Origin: Rickettsiales bacterium
GTDB lineage: Bacteria > Pseudomonadota > Alphaproteobacteria > Rickettsiales > UBA998
DNA length: 64,000 nt
Direction: 5' to 3'
Assembly: GCA_024304995.1 (NCBI GenBank)
Contig: JAMWZD010000001.1
Coordinates: 193,472-257,471 of the forward strand
The number at the start of each line of letters is the position of its first letter. The stretch's first letter is position 1. The notes beneath the pieces are model-generated. The model ran no database searches. It was not told where the DNA came from and saw only the letters and a program-made list of their open reading frames with translations. The position numbers were made by a program, and so were the translations under genes. Positions 32,053-40,374 of the stretch are shown piece by piece.

Positions 32053-33810
32053 ATGGAATCAGATGAAATCAAAAGCGACAAAATACTGGTTAAAGAGATA
32101 TTCTCTAGCATGTGGTTTCGGGTTCCTGAATATCAGAGGCCATATGTGTGGGGTGCTGATGAAATAAATGATCTGCTAGACGACATTTCCTACGCTATGC
32201 TGGAGAAACCAGATTCAGAATATTTTTTAGGGTCTTTTGTTTATCAATCCAAGTCTGCTAACCCTGCGGCTGGCAATCAATTTGACGAAAATGACTTGCT
32301 AGATGGCCAGCAAAGGATGACCACTCTTTTGCTACTATTTTCAGTCATAAGAGATATAGCGGCAAACCCAAAAGCCAAAGAAAGGTGTCAGCAGTGCATA
32401 CTGCAGGAAGCTGATGAATACACCAACACTCCTGAGCGCTCTCGGATAACCTTTTGCATTCGGCAAGATGCTCAAGATTTTATTGATGTGGTTGTTAAAG
32501 AGGTTGGGACTACCCAAAATGATGAGCTACTAGATGAATATAAAAAGTCAGGAAATGATATTAGTATTCAAAGTATGGCCAAAGCTATAGGTCACATTAA
32601 AAAATTCTTTTCTGATAATAAAAAAGTCGAGCCTGATCGATTACTGAAGTTTTTGCTTAACAATGTTTTGTTGATATACGTTTCTACTGAAAATCTAGAC
32701 GATGCATTTCGATTGTTTACTATTTTGAATGATCGTGGTGTTCCACTTCGTAACAGTGATATTTTGAAATCTATTAATCTCGGAGCATTAACCACCCAAG
32801 AAGATAAAAAGAAGTACGCTAAACTTTGGGAAGATGCCGAAAGTGAGTTAGGTGAAGATTTTGACCGCTTCCTAAATTATATTCGCACCCTGCTAGTTAA
32901 AGAAAAAGCCCGTCTTAACCTACTTCAAGAGTTTGAAGATAAAATTTACGAACCAAAAGAAAAAGAAAAAAGCACAGGCAAGAAGAAGCCGCCTTTGTTG
33001 GCCAAAGGCAAACAAACATTCCAAATGGTGGAGAAATATTTAAAACTTTATAAACAGCTGTTTGACAGTTCAAACTATGATCTGACTGGCGATTTTAAGT
33101 TTGATAACCTTCTTAAAGTAATGAGCACTGGCTTGCCTTCGTCGGATTGGATTCCGCCACTATTGCGTTATTATGACAAGTTCGGAAAAACACGGCTTTA
33201 CGACTTTCTGTTGGCCTTAGATAATAAATTTTCTGCAGATTGGGTAACACAAGAAACGCCTACCGCACGCATCGAAGCGATGAATACGGTAATTAAAAAG
33301 ATTGATGAAGATGGAGCAACTGCAGACGATGTATTTTCGTCAGGCTGCCTAAATATCAATGATGCTGATCTAAAACGCATGCTTGAGGGTAAAATTTATG
33401 GCAGACGTTTTGCTCGTTATATCTTATTGAAGTTAGATTATCTTTTTCAAAACCATGATCAAAAAATGCATTTTGAAACGCTATCTGTTGAGCATATATT
33501 GCCACAGAATCCAGAGACAGAGAGCCAATGGGCCGCTGACTTTAGCGAAGATGAACGGTCTAAGGTAACAGACACGCTTGGCAACCTAGTATTAATTACA
33601 CGACGTAAAAACACTTCGCAGGGGCGGCTTGATTACTCAGATAAGAAAAAGCGCTACTTTGAAAAAAATATTGATACATGCCCAAACTCGCTTCGCATCT
33701 TACAAAATTACGATCAGTGGACACCTGTTCAATTAAGCGCAAACCATAATGAGACGATCAATCGACTAATGAAGCATTATGGCGTTGTAGCTTCAAAAGT
33801 CGCTGCATAA
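32053..33810 (+). CDS. DUF262/DUF1524 (GmrSD-like) protein
   Basis: 585 residues. DUF262 is at the N-terminus: VPEYQRPYVWG (24-34) and the ParB-like nucleotide site DGQQRMTT (84-91). The C-terminal DUF1524 HNH region has VEHILPQNPETESQW (about 479-493) then GNLVLITRRKN. This architecture is that of GmrSD type IV restriction enzymes and related phage defence proteins, which cut modified DNA. The gene is AT-rich compared with the prophage genes. AGGAGAG precedes the ATG. It is probably cotranscribed with the S24 peptidase. A keen contrast: the prophage itself encodes a methyltransferase. Confidence 0.88.
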   Translation: MESDEIKSDKILVKEIFSSMWFRVPEYQRPYVWGADEINDLLDDISYAMLEKPDSEYFLGSFVYQSKSANPAAGNQFDENDLLDGQQRMTTLLLLFSVIRDIAANPKAKERCQQCILQEADEYTNTPERSRITFCIRQDAQDFIDVVVKEVGTTQNDELLDEYKKSGNDISIQSMAKAIGHIKKFFSDNKKVEPDRLLKFLLNNVLLIYVSTENLDDAFRLFTILNDRGVPLRNSDILKSINLGALTTQEDKKKYAKLWEDAESELGEDFDRFLNYIRTLLVKEKARLNLLQEFEDKIYEPKEKEKSTGKKKPPLLAKGKQTFQMVEKYLKLYKQLFDSSNYDLTGDFKFDNLLKVMSTGLPSSDWIPPLLRYYDKFGKTRLYDFLLALDNKFSADWVTQETPTARIEAMNTVIKKIDEDGATADDVFSSGCLNINDADLKRMLEGKIYGRRFARYILLKLDYLFQNHDQKMHFETLSVEHILPQNPETESQWAADFSEDERSKVTDTLGNLVLITRRKNTSQGRLDYSDKKKRYFEKNIDTCPNSLRILQNYDQWTPVQLSANHNETINRLMKHYGVVASKVAA

Positions 33811-33912
33811 GAGGATGTGTTAGGAGGAGAGAAACCCACCAGACTAGGTTTGGTTCTGCCCATTTCGCTTCCGCTTGCTTCCACAGTGCTTCCATGGCAT
33901 GATTTTGGGGTT

Positions 33913-33930
33913 AACCCGTGGCTGCGGGTT
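33913..33930 (+). terminator. short hairpin downstream of the DUF262 gene
   Basis: AACCCG/CGGGTT stem with a six-base loop about 100 bases past the DUF262 stop. There is no T tract, so it is a weak terminator candidate at best. Confidence 0.25.
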
Positions 33931-33963
33931 CCGGCAAAAGCATTTGAAATATAAAGAAAAAGT

Positions 33964-34040
<77 letters not shown>

Positions 34041-34090
34041 ACAATGTTTGGTGAATATAGACAATATCACGCGCTATGCAAGTCTTTATT

Positions 34091-34744
34091 TTATTTTTCT
34101 CTTCCTGTAGACGCCTGACTTTGTGCATTTGCAGGCAGTGGCGGTCCAAACTCTTCGCTGGCATCCACTTCAAATTGTGCGATGGCTTCTTGATTATTCC
34201 TGTAATCGTGCTGCTCCATCATCTTTGCCTGAATGATTTTAAAGTTATCCAATGCGGGGCGCATATTTTCCCACAGCGCGTCAGAGGCTTCTGCACTCAT
34301 TTCAAAATCCATTGGCGCTCTGGGCTTTTCTCCGAAATGCGCCTGAACTTTAGTCGAAAAATCACCACTTAATGGATTCACCACGGCTGTCGCAGTCACC
34401 GCATCGCTTATCTTCAATGTTGGCAACGCAATGCCGTTGACATGTCTGCCGCTATAATCCAGCTTTTCAGCTTGTTCATTGCTGTTTTCCACTTCATAAA
34501 TGCTTAAATCCTTCAGCGTGCCTGAGATGGGAACGGCAATCTGAGACAATGCTTCTGCCGCGCCGAGGCGCGTATAGGCAGTGCTGCCAATGCTGGCAAC
34601 CCGCGGGTCGTCTGTCGTGCGAATGGATATATCGCTGTGAATATCAAAGTCATCAGCTGTGATTTTGGTGCGCTCCTGCGCATCTGCCTGCGCGATGATG
34701 ACGGATTCTCCGTCCAGCAATAATGATGATGCTTTGTCTGTCAT
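34091..34744 (-). CDS. hypothetical protein
   Basis: 217 residues, acidic, without signal peptide or membrane segment. Text such as DDFDIHSDISIRTTDDPRVASIGSTAYTRL and SGRHVNGIALPTLKISDAVTATAVV suggests a beta-rich middle; the C-terminal 70 residues are helical (ASDALWENMRPALDNFKII). No family is recognised. It is a single gene between the tRNA and a terminator, in the chromosomal part. Confidence 0.6.
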   Translation of the reverse strand: MTDKASSLLLDGESVIIAQADAQERTKITADDFDIHSDISIRTTDDPRVASIGSTAYTRLGAAEALSQIAVPISGTLKDLSIYEVENSNEQAEKLDYSGRHVNGIALPTLKISDAVTATAVVNPLSGDFSTKVQAHFGEKPRAPMDFEMSAEASDALWENMRPALDNFKIIQAKMMEQHDYRNNQEAIAQFEVDASEEFGPPLPANAQSQASTGREK

Positions 34745-34811
34745 GGTCTCTCTAATTTTAGTTAAGATATATTAAAGCATATTTCCTGAAAAGTGTATGA
34801 CAATAACGTGA

Positions 34812-34842
34812 CAAAAAAGAACCCCCGCACAAGGCGGAGGTT
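34812..34842 (-). terminator. Rho-independent terminator
   Basis: AACCTCCGCC-TTGT-GCGGGGGTT stem followed by CTTTTTT on the minus strand, directly after the stop of the 34854-35513 gene. It ends the two-gene exported-protein operon. Confidence 0.85.
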
Positions 34843-34853
34843 AGTGTGTGGTT

Positions 34854-35513
34854 TTAAGGTGAGCCGACTTCTCCTCTTCGGATGAGCCATTTCACTTTTC
34901 CACCTTTTTGTTGTACTTCAAAAATGTATTTCCCAAATTTTAAAAAGTTGGGAACTCTGTTGCACGCTTCAGACCCTAAACCATTAGGATTAGGAGGAGG
35001 TATATACCCTTCCAGATCGCCCGTATAAGTTGATGGATTATCATTCCCATCTCCCCTTAGGCCATGTATTGCGACATAAGCGTCAGGGTCACTGAACGTG
35101 CGACCATTGGTCATGACCACTTCATCTAAAGGCTGCATGGCAAACGCAATATAATTGCTATCACCATCTCCATAGCGGGCTATATCCAGATCACCATGTG
35201 AACGTGGAAATCGCCCCAGCCGTGAAGTTGTCAACGGACCCTGAGCAACAATCTCCACACTTCCATCTGGCATAAGCTGATGAAAGCGTATAAACGCTGC
35301 CCAAGAGTTTGGTGCTTCATCTGAATCAAGATAAATGATCTCAACCAGACCTTGAATGTTATATTCATCAAAACACAAACTGTTAAACCCTGCCCCCTGA
35401 AACCATGCTGTTTCGCATGGTGTCATTTTAGGTGACATTTCAGCATATGACGGCATATGCAAGAAAAGCGCGCTAAGCGCGCTTACAATGAACAAACTAA
35501 AATATTTTTTCAT
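34854..35513 (-). CDS. exported protein, unknown
   Basis: 219 residues. A clear signal peptide (KKYFSLFIVSALSALFLHMPSYA, cut near residue 24) precedes a soluble domain with three spaced cysteines (TPCETAW, NSLCFDE, EACNRV). The beta-rich text includes AFIRFHQLMPDGSVEIVAQGPL and IAFAMQPLDEVVMTNGRTF. No family is recognised. It starts 4 bases after the upstream exported protein stop, so both are made from one mRNA and probably act together in the periplasm or outside. Confidence 0.7.
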   Translation of the reverse strand: MKKYFSLFIVSALSALFLHMPSYAEMSPKMTPCETAWFQGAGFNSLCFDEYNIQGLVEIIYLDSDEAPNSWAAFIRFHQLMPDGSVEIVAQGPLTTSRLGRFPRSHGDLDIARYGDGDSNYIAFAMQPLDEVVMTNGRTFSDPDAYVAIHGLRGDGNDNPSTYTGDLEGYIPPPNPNGLGSEACNRVPNFLKFGKYIFEVQQKGGKVKWLIRRGEVGSP

Positions 35514-35517
35514 TTAA

Positions 35518-36657
35518 TTAGTTAGGCCATCTTCTTACTTTGTTACCGCCTTCGGAAGTGCTGTTTGCACTTGCACCTGCATTGACTTCAACATTCGTGC
35601 CTTGGTCAACATTTCTTTTAGCATCGTCAATTGTTGCGTTTTGCATCCAATTTCCAATACCTTCAAAAATAGCGTCAGTGCTTCGCATTTCTTTACGACA
35701 ATTTTCAAAAGTACCACCTTCGGTGCTTCCACCTGTAGAAAAAGAAAATCCTCCCGCAATATTGGTGTCTTCATCATACTTTCCGTAAGCACCGTTTGCG
35801 CCGATAGCTACACCACCTTGTGTACGTAAAGGAAACTCTTTACTTACTTCAACTTCATGCATTCTGGCATACACCTTACATGAAGACTGTGCAGCGCTGC
35901 GCGCAGCTTCTGGATAGCGGTGACTGCCAGCATCAAATGAACGGTGTGTTGAGCTATTGTCAACATTCACTCCTTCATTATTTGCATCCGATCTTCCACC
36001 AGTTGCCTCTCCACCATTAGCAGTTTGAGACTGCCTTTGATTTTGCGCTTGGCGCTGTTTGGCTTCCGTTGCAATATTATTGGCAATCTGTGGCGAAACA
36101 TTCACCTCAGAACGCACAGCATTTGCAATGTCACCTACGCTTGCATTTGGGTTTGCTTCAACGTATGCATCAGCTACCGCTTGAGCATCAGACTGGGAAT
36201 CTGAAACAGAAGACGAATCGGCATTTGCATTAGCATCCGAATTCGCATTTGAGCGCGAATTAGAATTTGCATCAGCATCATTACGATTATTATTCGTAAT
36301 TTCAGTCGGCGGTTGCAGCGGCTGTGGAGGGCTAGATGGGCATTCTTCAAGCTCAGCTCGGATTTTGTTCCATTTTACTTTCCACGGTTCATCATGGCTG
36401 TTGAACTGAGTCAACGCATGATGATTAACAACAACAGATGACCAACCATTGCCACGACATTGCAAAATGCGCGAAGCAGCCTGCTGTGCTTCATATTCAG
36501 GGTTTTTGTCAGGATATAGGTTTTGTAACCATCCTTGCTTGTGCGCTTCTACCCACATATTCAAATCTGCTTCGCTAATGCGAGCAGTTGCAGAAACAGG
36601 GGATTGTGCAACAAAAACAAGTGAAATTAACGAAACCAGTAAAGAGTTATTTTTCAC
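35518..36657 (-). CDS. exported low-complexity (Asn/Asp/Ser/Ala) protein, unknown
   Basis: 379 residues from GTG at 36657, which has AAAAGGG 11 bases upstream and opens a good signal peptide (KNNSLLVSLISLVFVAQ). A GTG at 36681 is the alternative. After a first domain (about 25-120), residues ~125-165 are an N/D/S/A-rich tract (repeated NAN/NSD), then a helical stretch DAQAVADAYVEANPNASVGDIANAV. The C-terminal half has three cysteines. The low-complexity linker and export suggest a surface or spore-coat-like structural role, but no family is recognised. Operon with the next gene. Confidence 0.65.
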   Translation of the reverse strand: MKNNSLLVSLISLVFVAQSPVSATARISEADLNMWVEAHKQGWLQNLYPDKNPEYEAQQAASRILQCRGNGWSSVVVNHHALTQFNSHDEPWKVKWNKIRAELEECPSSPPQPLQPPTEITNNNRNDADANSNSRSNANSDANANADSSSVSDSQSDAQAVADAYVEANPNASVGDIANAVRSEVNVSPQIANNIATEAKQRQAQNQRQSQTANGGEATGGRSDANNEGVNVDNSSTHRSFDAGSHRYPEAARSAAQSSCKVYARMHEVEVSKEFPLRTQGGVAIGANGAYGKYDEDTNIAGGFSFSTGGSTEGGTFENCRKEMRSTDAIFEGIGNWMQNATIDDAKRNVDQGTNVEVNAGASANSTSEGGNKVRRWPN

Positions 36658-36795
36658 GATCGTACGTACCCTTTTAGGCACGTTTAAAAAAATAGGTTTG
36701 TAGAGTAAAAATTACTCGTATCAATTAATAATAATTGAAATTTATTTATACACTATTTTCAGACCTGCCACAATCTGAAACATATGACAAGTGCG

Positions 36796-37356
36796 TTACA
36801 CTGTATCACGGATGACGCTGCGCACCACGCCCCAAATGTTCATCGCGTCGTAATCACTGAAAGTAATCACGGGGTAATCCGGGTTTTCGGGGCGCAGCTC
36901 AATCACGCCGTCTTTATTGTGCAATCGTTTAATGGTCGGCTCGCCATTCACTTCTGCGATAACAATATTATGATGCTGCGCCTCCAATGCTCTATCTACA
37001 ATCACCATATCACCAGATAAAATGCCAGCATCTCGCATACTCTCCCCCGTGACATACCACATGAAGGTGGAAAGTGGCGAGCGCACCAGATGCTTGTTCA
37101 AATCCATATAACGCTCCACCGCATCATCCGCCGCAGCAGGCAGCCCCGCAGGCACGCGGGAAAGCGCGACGGGCAAACTGACTTCAACAGGGTTAAGCGC
37201 GGGATAGAGTATATCAGGGTGATGGGAAGCGTGTGAAAGCATCATTTTTACCTTATTGGTTTGTGAAAGAGGAATACGCATAGTTTTGGTCGGCTCGCCA
37301 TAAGCTGACTTTCTGCCTGCGCCTTTGCGCGCCCCTCCATGTGTATATTGTGTCAT
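36796..37356 (-). CDS. second UmuD-like S24 peptidase
   Basis: 186 residues. It starts THGGARKGAGRKSAYGEPTKTMRIPL, the UmuD-like basic head. Cleavage site Ala70-Gly71 (VPAGLP), Ser106 (GESM) and Lys143 (TIKRL) are intact. The linker between head and cleavage site is about 15 residues longer than in the 31515 copy. No DNA polymerase V gene (umuC) is adjacent. It is divergent from nothing and followed by spacer only; the next gene upstream (RimB-RimK) is on the same strand. A role in SOS regulation is likely; mutagenic repair would need umuC elsewhere. Confidence 0.85.
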   Translation of the reverse strand: MTQYTHGGARKGAGRKSAYGEPTKTMRIPLSQTNKVKMMLSHASHHPDILYPALNPVEVSLPVALSRVPAGLPAAADDAVERYMDLNKHLVRSPLSTFMWYVTGESMRDAGILSGDMVIVDRALEAQHHNIVIAEVNGEPTIKRLHNKDGVIELRPENPDYPVITFSDYDAMNIWGVVRSVIRDTV

Positions 37357-37401
37357 ACGCAGATGCTATCTTGAAAACGTTACAAAATCAATAAAGCAGA
37401 T

Positions 37402-38766
37402 TTATTTTTTCACTTTTTTCTCAATAGACTCAATCATCAGCCCTGCCACATCTTTTTGTGTGATGCTTTCAATGCCTTCCAACCCAGGAGAAGAATTAAT
37501 TTCCAAAACTTTTGGCCCTTCTTTGGAGCGGATAATATCGACTCCTGCCACGCTAAGCCCCATTGCTTTTGCTGCATTAACTGCAATTTTGCGCTCATCA
37601 GCGGTAATTTTTACGTGGCTTGCCGTGCCTCCAAGATGCAGATTGGCGCGGAATTCACCTGCTGCGGCAGAACGCTGGATAGACCCAACCACTTTGCCAT
37701 CCACCACGAAACAGCGAATGTCCTTGCCGTCAGCTTCTTTAATAAATTCCTGCACTAAAATATTCGCCTGCAGGCTCTTAAAAGCGTTAATCACACTTTC
37801 TGCTGCTTTATTGGTCTCTGCCAGCACTACTCCTTTTCCTTGCGTACCTTCCAGCAATTTGATGACCAACGGCGCACCGCCCACCATTTTGATCATATGG
37901 TTAGTGCTGAGCGGTGAATTGGCAAACGCCGTGGTCGGCATTGGCACTTTGTGGGAGGACAGAATCTGCAGCGAACGCAGCTTGTCTCTTGAACGTGCAA
38001 TCGCCACTGAGTTGTTCAGGCAGAACGCCCCGCTGGTTTCAAATTGCTTGGTCACTGCGCAGCCATAAAAGGTCATGGCGGGTTTGATGCGTGGTATCAC
38101 TGCATCCAGACTATCCAGCAATTCGCCACCACTGGTGTATATTTCAGGTTTTTCAGCGCTGATATTCATATAACACTGACGAATATTGAGGAAACGCATA
38201 TGGTGTCCTCGTTCTTCCCCTGCTTCAATCAGCCGTTTGTTGGAGTATAGTTCAGGGTTGCTTGCCAGCACCGCAATCTGCAGCCCGTCTGGGCGGGGTG
38301 CTACCGTGCCATACACATTTTTCACCTCATTTTCATCCCGCGTGCCAAGACACATAGCGGCATCGGGGTCTATCAATACACGTTCTTTCATGGCTTCGCG
38401 CCCGATCAGCATTCGAAATCCCATAGAATCACGATTGGTGAGCGTTACTTCAATGTCCCACGTCTCTCCGCCAAGTGTCAGCGGCGTTTTGATGACGTGC
38501 CGCGTTTCCTTCTCCCCGCTTGAGCTTTTCACCGCGCGCTTATCCACCACCAACCCGCGGCAGCTCTGAATCACCTTGCGGTTGTCCTGTAGCGGGTGAA
38601 TGTCAAAATGCACATATTTTTTGCCATCAGCTTCAAATGGGTGAATGTTGAATGCGTGCAGAGACGATGTTTTCGCACCAGTATCTATCCGCGCTTTAAT
38701 GGCAGGAAGCCCAAGCTCTGGCAGTGCGCACCATTCTTCTTTTCCGATAATGACTTTATTGTTCAT
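37402..38766 (-). CDS. RimB-RimK fusion: retropepsin-like protease domain + ATP-grasp ligase
   Basis: 454 residues. Residues 1-150 are a RimB (DUF785) domain with the retropepsin-like active-site text [14 protein letters not shown]. Residues 165-454 are a RimK-type ATP-grasp ligase ([70 protein letters not shown]). RimK adds glutamate to ribosomal protein S6 C-terminus, and RimB is thought to trim it. Having both in one chain joins writer and eraser. The start at 38766 has AAGGA upstream; an earlier ATG at 38826 adds an unrelated leader. Confidence 0.88.
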   Translation of the reverse strand: MNNKVIIGKEEWCALPELGLPAIKARIDTGAKTSSLHAFNIHPFEADGKKYVHFDIHPLQDNRKVIQSCRGLVVDKRAVKSSSGEKETRHVIKTPLTLGGETWDIEVTLTNRDSMGFRMLIGREAMKERVLIDPDAAMCLGTRDENEVKNVYGTVAPRPDGLQIAVLASNPELYSNKRLIEAGEERGHHMRFLNIRQCYMNISAEKPEIYTSGGELLDSLDAVIPRIKPAMTFYGCAVTKQFETSGAFCLNNSVAIARSRDKLRSLQILSSHKVPMPTTAFANSPLSTNHMIKMVGGAPLVIKLLEGTQGKGVVLAETNKAAESVINAFKSLQANILVQEFIKEADGKDIRCFVVDGKVVGSIQRSAAAGEFRANLHLGGTASHVKITADERKIAVNAAKAMGLSVAGVDIIRSKEGPKVLEINSSPGLEGIESITQKDVAGLMIESIEKKVKK

Positions 38767-38826
38767 GTGATTCCTTAAAACAGAGTAATGGTTAGCTTGC
38801 TCACCTATAGATAAAGATGCAATCAA

Positions 38827-40374
38827 TTAATGCTTAAAATGACGAATGCCTGTGAAGGTTAGTGCAATGTTATGTTCGTCTGCTGCTTTAATCACTTCTT
38901 CATCGCGGATAGACCCGCCAGGTTGAATGATGGAGGTGATACCGTGCTTCGCTGCAAGATGCACATTATCATCGAAAGGGAAAAACGCATCGGATGCCAG
39001 AGCGCAACCCTCAGTGGATAACCCCGCCGCTGCTGCTTTTTCACATGCCACACGCACACTGTCCACACGGCTCATCTGCCCTGCGCCCACGCCGACCACC
39101 ATGCCATCTTTCGCCAGCACAATCGCGTTGGACTTCACATGTTTGGCAACAGTAAATGCCAGAATCATATCTGCAATTTCGCCATCATTTGGCGTGCGGG
39201 CGCTCACATGCTGCAGGGCATCATCCAACACGATATGGTCTGGGGATTGCAGCAAATATCCGCCCGTGACCGAGCGCACATCCAACCCTGCATTTTTGGG
39301 TGCTAATGCGTCATGCGTGTGCAGCAGACGAATATTTTTCTTCTTTTGCAGAATATCCAGCGCCCCTGCACTGAAAGACGGCGCAATAATCACTTCGGCG
39401 AATAATTTGCCAAGCGCATTTGCCGTATCCACATCAAATTCACGATTAGCAGCGATAATGCCCCCATATGCACTTTGTGGGTCTGATGAAAGTGCTTTTT
39501 CATAGGCTTCTGCCAATGTGCCAGCCGTTGCCGTGCCGCATGGGTTGGCATGTTTGATGATGGAAATAGCGGGCGTTTCAAATTCACTCACCAAACGCCA
39601 TGCTGCATCCGTGTCATTAATATTGTTAAAGCTCAATGCTTTGCCGTGTAGCTGCTCCGCTGCAGCAATCGTACCATGCACAGCATTATGCTGATAAAAT
39701 GCGGCATGTTGATGCGGGTTTTCACCATAGCGCAGTTCCTGTTTCAGGCTCATTGGCAGAGTCACGCGCTGCGGGCTGCCCAGTTCCAGCGTTTTGGCAA
39801 ACCAGCCTGAAATCACCGCGTCATATTGCGCCGTGCGTGCATAGGCTTTTGCTGCCAGCTTCTGACGCTGCACATAAGGCACTTCCTGCCCTGCTTTCAC
39901 TGCATCCATAATCACCTGATAATCTTCAGGTTCTGTCACCACGCTCACGCGCTGATGGTTCTTCGCCGCGGCGCGAATCATTGCGGGGCCGCCAATATCA
40001 ATATTTTCTATCGCAGTGGCATAATCTGCATTGCCTGCAATCGTTTCTTCAAAGGGATAGAGATTCACCACCAGCAAATCTATGCCCGTGATGCCATGTT
40101 CTTTCATGGATGCCGCATCGCCCGCATGGTCTGCTCGTGCCAGCAACCCGCCATGAATTTTAGGATGCAACGTTTTTACGCGACCATCCATCATCTCAGG
40201 CGATGCCGTATGCTCACTCACATCCACCACCTTCATACCCTTTTCTTTCAGCAACTTCGCCGTGCCACCTGTGGAAAGAATGGTCACGCCAGAATCTGCC
40301 AGCGCTTGAGCAAGTTCTACAATTCCTGTTTTATCAGAGACGGAAAGAAGAGCGGTGTTGATTGGATGAGTCAT
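38827..40374 (-). CDS. purH: bifunctional AICAR formyltransferase/IMP cyclohydrolase
   Basis: 515 residues, the usual PurH length. N-terminal IMP cyclohydrolase: ALLSVSDKTGIVELA, STGGTAKLL, MDGRVKTLHPKIHGGLL, VVNLYPFEET. C-terminal transformylase: LRYGENPHQHAAFY, NINDTDAAW, IIKHANPCG and KSNAIVLAKDGMVVGVGAGQMSRVDS. It performs the last two steps of IMP synthesis in the cytosol. The start lies directly after the stop of the epimerase gene, with which it may be cotranscribed, although the pathways are unrelated. Confidence 0.97.
   Translation of the reverse strand: MTHPINTALLSVSDKTGIVELAQALADSGVTILSTGGTAKLLKEKGMKVVDVSEHTASPEMMDGRVKTLHPKIHGGLLARADHAGDAASMKEHGITGIDLLVVNLYPFEETIAGNADYATAIENIDIGGPAMIRAAAKNHQRVSVVTEPEDYQVIMDAVKAGQEVPYVQRQKLAAKAYARTAQYDAVISGWFAKTLELGSPQRVTLPMSLKQELRYGENPHQHAAFYQHNAVHGTIAAAEQLHGKALSFNNINDTDAAWRLVSEFETPAISIIKHANPCGTATAGTLAEAYEKALSSDPQSAYGGIIAANREFDVDTANALGKLFAEVIIAPSFSAGALDILQKKKNIRLLHTHDALAPKNAGLDVRSVTGGYLLQSPDHIVLDDALQHVSARTPNDGEIADMILAFTVAKHVKSNAIVLAKDGMVVGVGAGQMSRVDSVRVACEKAAAAGLSTEGCALASDAFFPFDDNVHLAAKHGITSIIQPGGSIRDEEVIKAADEHNIALTFTGIRHFKH

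Noticed and set aside
35540-36020. Plus-strand frames opposite the low-complexity exported protein
   Set aside because: Codon pattern, signal peptide and operon spacing support the minus-strand gene; these are shadows.
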